NCBI GenBank assembly: GCA_021234155.1
Contig: JAJEKV010000032.1
Coordinates: forward strand, 1,075,617-1,139,616
Direction: 5' to 3'
From: Isoetes taiwanensis
Taxonomy: Eukaryota > Streptophyta > Lycopodiopsida > Isoetales > Isoetaceae
DNA: 64,000 nucleotides
The number at the start of each line of letters is the position of its first letter. Within the stretch, counting starts at the first letter, position 1. The notes under the pieces were generated by a model, which made no database searches, was not told the DNA's origin, and saw only the letters and a list, made by a program, of their open reading frames with translations. The position numbers and the translations under genes were made by a program. This document shows positions 59,979 to 64,000 of the stretch, piece after piece.

Positions 59979-61691
59979 GCCGTGCCGTGACGCCAAAAAA
60001 TTGGGGATGCCTCGAAATTGAATTTCGTGGTAAAGGCCAACGCCCAATTTTTGGAACACCGAGAAAATTTTCCGTCGCTAAAACCCTCCCCAACCTTAGA
60101 AAATTAACTTAATAAAAAATCCAAAAACTTTTCCTCCAGACCGGAAAATCCCAAATTAAAAGGGTTGATAATAATACATTGGTTGGCCGCTCACTGATCC
60201 GGAATCCTCTCCACAGAGTTCGACTGCCGCTGTAAGTGTCGTTGGTCTCTTGGCTTGATGGCGAGGGTTCAAGCCTAAGCAAAGTCGAAAGTTTTTAAGA
60301 TTGCTTATGATTTGGGGTATTTATCTTTTTTCAAAGTCTTTTGATATTTACTTATAGCTTATGGATAATAATTATGTCAATCCTTATGAGTTAGGATGTC
60401 CTTGAGTTGCTTATAGATACACCTTACAAATGTTAAAACGACAATATATAGAACAAGTAATGAGTTAGGGTGTCCTTGAGTTGGCAATATATAGAACAAG
60501 TAATGAGTTAGGGTGCCCTTAAGTTGCTTATAGATACACCTTACAAATGTTAGAACAGCAATGTATAGAACAAGTAAAGTGTCAAATTTGACAACTAAAT
60601 GGAATTGAACTTTCATAATGTTGCTAGCCTAGTTGCACCTTGGTCTGCCCACAACTCTCCGAGGAGAATAAGCAGAAACCCAGGCCACGAGTGTTAAGCA
60701 CTCAACACTAATGAGTGGGCACTGATGAAGTTCACTAGTGCAGACTCGACGCTGGTCACGTCGAGTTGCGAAGTTCCATGATCTGCTAGTCTCTACATGT
60801 TCAACAGAAATCGCGCCCTGCAAGAAAATGCTCCTTTTTTTGTGGCTTTGTAGATGTAATGCATCTTTATACGTCCTGTTTTAGTAATACAAGTGACGAG
60901 CGGTTCATTTCGAATTAATATTCGTGGTTTGCAATAAACATTAAGAAGGAGATAACTCCACAAGAATCGGATACAACGGAAATAGTCGTTCTAAAGTCAA
61001 GAAAGCATTTCGTAAACACGAAGAAATCGAGAAAAATACAAGAAATAGTCGCCTTTCTACAGCGGCGACCTAGTCGAATAGAATAGAACCTGATAAACAT
61101 ACAAAAGAGGGACATTTCTCATCTTACCTGAATGAAGAAAAATACTCAACCTTTTAAAACGGCCGCGAAAGACCTCAATCTGCACTTGGGAAACCGATTT
61201 ATCAAGATCCAGCGACTGAGCGCCAGAATAGAGAAATACGAAAGCATGCCTGACCGTCCACATTAATTTTGGGCTATTTATGACTTGCTGCTATCGTAGA
61301 TCAAGAAGATAGCACTTGTGAAACCTCCCAAGGCTTCAAAAGAAAGCTTCAAAAGAAAGCTGGGGAGGTTTCCATAGAAGAAAATGGGGGTTTCCGGTCG
61401 TTAAATGGGGTTTCCTGTCCTTGGGAGTCTAAATCGAGCGAATATAATTTGATAGGTTCAAAGTTGTCGTTTTGTGCAACCTTGCAAGATTGATTTTTGT
61501 AGTGTAGCGGTGATTCCTTTGTCCATTGGTGGAGTCAAGCAGCAATGAGAATGGTTTTTATATGAAGAAGATCCTCCGATTGACCTGCAATAGTTGCACG
61601 GGGAAGATCAAAGGGAAACCGACATGAAGCAATAAAAGCTCCTTATTTCATCTCAAATTGGCATTTTTCTCAATCGGCGGCTCTCAAAGGG
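59979..61691. other. Intergenic DNA with a repeat and a possible first exon
   Basis: A direct repeat with units containing TGAGTTAGGGTGYCCTT and ATATATAGAACAAGTAA spans about 60386-60580. On the minus strand an ATG at 61263 opens 45 codons (MWTVRHAFVFLYSGAQSLDL and on) up to a consensus donor at 61128, but no partner exon keeps the frame. The UGT promoter must lie in the last few hundred bases. Confidence 0.35.
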
Positions 61692-63030
61692 ATGAGGAAG
61701 TCGGCCCATCTTTTGCTCATCTGCGGTGCCGGAATCGGCCACCTTCATCCGATGATGGCTATGGCCAAGCAGCTGGCTCAGCGGGGTCTCTCAATCACGG
61801 TACTCCTGCCCAATACTTTTTCCTACAATCTGGTCTCAAATTCTGAAATAATCGGAGATCTAGACATCCAGATCATGGAAATGAACGTCGAGGGCCACAA
61901 TGAAATTCAACCCAGGCCCCGCGTTACTGCAGATGGTGTTCGCGCCTTCAAATTCATCTGCAAAACAGAGCCGATTGGAAGAAATATTGCGGGAGTCTTT
62001 GGCTTCAGATTCTCCTCCGTTGTGTGCCATCGTGGATATGCTCTTAATCTGGTCACATCTGCCGCTGCAGCAAGTGGGTCTTCCCAAGTATATTCTCTAT
62101 ACAGCAGGGGTCATGTTCATGACAGCTTTTGTGCATATCAGAGGACTCCAAAATGTTCCAAATGAAGACGAGAATCTGCTTCTGCCCAATTTCGCACCAA
62201 TTCCTTGGAAGCAGGTTCCGCCTTTCTTGAAGGATCCCACCAATCAAACGTTCCTTACCCTGTCTGATATAGGTAAGCAGTTTGAAGATTCAGAAACAGT
62301 TTTTGTTAACACTTTTCTCGATTTAGATCGCAAAACTTTATAAACCCTAGAAAAGCAATTTCCAGAGACAAAATTCAGAGCAATTGGCCCTCTTCTTCAG
62401 CTAAAAGGCGATGAAAATGATTCGGCAAAAAAAGGGTATGTAGTTGGCATTGAAAAGGAAGCCCAGTGCCAAGAATGGCTCAGCAAGCAAGCGCCCAACT
62501 CCGTCCTATTTCTATCGTTTGGAAGCTGGGTAAATCTGAAGGAATCACAGGTTGAAGAGCTGGCTTTTGGATTAGAAGCAAGCGGGCAGAAATTTTTGTG
62601 GGTTTTGCCGGATAATCCCCCTATTCTTCTTCCGGAAGGATTTGAAGAACGGAACCAGGAACAGGGGATTATAATCAGGGGATGGGCGCCTCAACAATTT
62701 ATTCTAGGTCATGAATCAGTGGGCGGATTTGTGACACATTGTGGATGGAATTCAGTGCTGGAATGCATCTGCCTTGGCGGAATTCCAAATCTGTGCTGGC
62801 CTTTTACCATCGATCAGCCATTTAGTTGCAGATACTTGGTGGATGAGCTCAAGATTGGGGTGGATGTAAAGGAAAATGAAGAGGGCATGGTGGATCGGCA
62901 AGAAGTGGAAAGAGCTGTCCGAAATTTGATGCAGGGAAATGAAGCGGCTGAGATGATGAATCGAGCTAAATTGCTGCAGCGGCAGGCTAGAATAGCCACT
63001 GAAAAGGGTGGAAGCTCTGCCCAAATTTAG
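61692..63030 (+). pseudogene. Family-1 UDP-glycosyltransferase (UGT), broken
   Basis: UGTs transfer sugar from UDP-glucose to small acceptors in the cytosol. The N domain begins at ATG 61692 with HLLLICGAGIGHLHPMMAMA, including the catalytic His. The frame shifts at the CCCC run at 61917-61920 and continues with LEEILRESLASDSPPLCAIV and FAPIPWKQVPPFLKD. A TAA at 62341-62343 interrupts the same frame, which then gives FPETKFRAIGPLLQ, VLFLSFGSWVNLKESQVEEL and the PSPG sugar-donor box at about 62684-62815 (WAPQQFILGHESVGGFVTHC, GWNS, PFTIDQ). The last box residue is Gln, as in glucose users. A TAG at 63028 may be slightly early. Apart from the breaks, length (~445 residues) and motifs are normal. 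Confidence 0.85.
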
Positions 63031-64000
63031 ACGCATTTGTGCAAGTGTGCTTGGAAAAGCATAAGTAAGAGCACTCAAGTAGTCGTAATAAACAGAAGGT
63101 TCATATTACTGTAAATTTTGCCTTAAATTATACAACGCAATCTCTCCGCCGCTATCGCACAGCGGCGCCGCTATTCCCTGTTTGCTCTGCAGCAGCCCTA
63201 ATGCTTGCAAGGAAGGTCTTCCTGTTTAACTCGGCAGGATGTTAGGATGCTGGGAGTCCATCTGCACGGCAGAAATTTCCATAGCAGCCCGGATCAGAGC
63301 TGCCGTCGCTGCTAAGGTGAGTCAAAACAGAGTTAAATCTTCAGTTTGTTAATCTTCAGAGTTAATCTTCAATCAAAACAGAGTTAATCGTCAGAGTTAA
63401 TCTTTGAAACACTCAAGAACCCCATAGCTGGATCTCGCAAGACCGCCATAGCCGCAGTTAGAAATCTGATTTTTCATGATACGTGGCGTAATCTGAACCT
63501 TCTGTTTATTACGTCCCGTAATTCACCCGCGGAGCGCATCACGCCCTCGTAGGGTTTCTCGGCGGCGCCGCCAGCCTCGGCGGCGACTCGCGGCTCCGCC
63601 GCTCGTCGGCCGCCTCGGCTGGCGGCGCCGCCTCGAAGCCCTACGGGCGTAATGCAGCACCGCCGGTGAATTACGTAGTCCAAAATTTACATTTGTGATG
63701 CCACCTACTCAATTATGAATGAGATCTAAACTAGAAATCCATTTAGATGTCAAATTGATCGACAAAAAAATCCATTTAGATGTCAAATTAATGGACTGGT
63801 GCTTGTTTGGTGTTGCAGTTATATGATTTCAAGTTTTTAGAAGATGAATTCTATATGCCAACTACCCTTAACCAACTGGGCAAAATCGCTCTCAACCGTT
63901 TCAGACGCTATGAACGGTCGCTTCTACTCATTTACGCTAGTGTCTGGTGAACGCGACACCAAGATCCATCAGAGCCGCTTCTACCCATTTACGCTGGTGT
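63031..64000. other. Foldback-rich end of the window
   Basis: There is no gene. It holds a 20-bp perfect inverted repeat (63084-63103 with 63494-63513), a GC-rich foldback (63518-63674), short direct repeats around 63315-63400 (CAGAGTTAATC) and 63735-63790 (ATCCATTTAGATGTCAAATT), and a 57-bp-period repeat sharing TTTACGCTRGTGT at the very end. Confidence 0.5.
63518..63674. repeat. GC-rich foldback element
   Basis: GTAATTCACC at 63518-63527 is exactly complementary to GGTGAATTAC at 63665-63674. Further inside, GGCGGCGCCGCCAGCC (63561-63576) pairs with its complement ending at 63632, and CGCCC-GTAGGG blocks also pair. The arms are ~70 nt with few mismatches. GC content is far above the surroundings, so this is an inserted, MITE-like hairpin. 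Confidence 0.7.

Noticed and set aside
63474-63683. Ala/Arg/Gly-rich 69-codon frame on the minus strand
   Set aside because: It lies entirely in the GC-rich foldback; its composition follows from GGC repeats, not from a protein.
1-64000. tRNA, rRNA and CRISPR features
   Set aside because: No cloverleaf, rRNA segment or regularly spaced identical repeat array was seen on either strand by eye.

Overview
The window is nuclear DNA of a land plant. It is AT-rich, has GT-AG introns, and carries plant gene families (FGGY ribulokinase, Mn-type CDF transporter, F-box, family-1 glycosyltransferase) among Copia, Ty3/Gypsy, LINE and Helitron pieces. A GHTHEDID-type transposase family, which I associate with early-diverging plants more than with flowering plants, makes a lycophyte, fern, bryophyte or gymnosperm plausible. 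This is inference and the species cannot be named.

Layout. 0-5 kb: tandem repeats, small foldbacks and one coding remnant. 5.1-11.8 kb (minus): a complete 15-exon FGGY pentulose kinase gene, the only clearly intact host gene, with a Helitron 3' end 230 bp upstream of its start codon. 12-14.5 kb: a tandem repeat, a lipase pseudogene and unassigned exons. 14.6-27.0 kb: one 12.4-kb DNA transposon with inverted ends and a TTA target duplication. It carries a decayed GHTHEDID transposase (plus strand) and, on the minus strand, a large unrecognised protein and an FCP1/NIF-like HAD domain. 27.7-29.7 kb: a metal-tolerance (Mn-CDF) gene whose last two exons hold several 1-base indels. 32-33 kb: a LINE reverse-transcriptase fragment. 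34.0-34.9 kb: an F-box pseudogene.

36.8-49.5 kb is a retrotransposon nest. A Copia element (minus, both LTRs present) sits in older LTR sequence. A host segment is duplicated, and its second copy holds a 2.2-kb solo LTR with a perfect 5-bp target duplication; that LTR contains a LINE 3' tail. 50.7-56.2 kb: a decayed chromovirus-like Gypsy element that has a 3' LTR but no visible 5' LTR. 56.5 kb: a second Helitron 3' end. 58.3-60.0 kb (minus): phase-consistent exons of an unrecognised host gene. 61.7-63.0 kb (plus): a family-1 glycosyltransferase broken by one frameshift and one stop. 63.1-64 kb: GC-rich and other foldback DNA.

There is no operon logic here. The host genes are functionally unrelated and are separated by mobile DNA. 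The most unusual object is the 12.4-kb transposon, because its ends resemble PIF/Harbinger while its transposase does not, and it carries a phosphatase-like gene. Limits: exon borders were read by eye, no database search was run, and several breaks could be assembly errors rather than true mutations.
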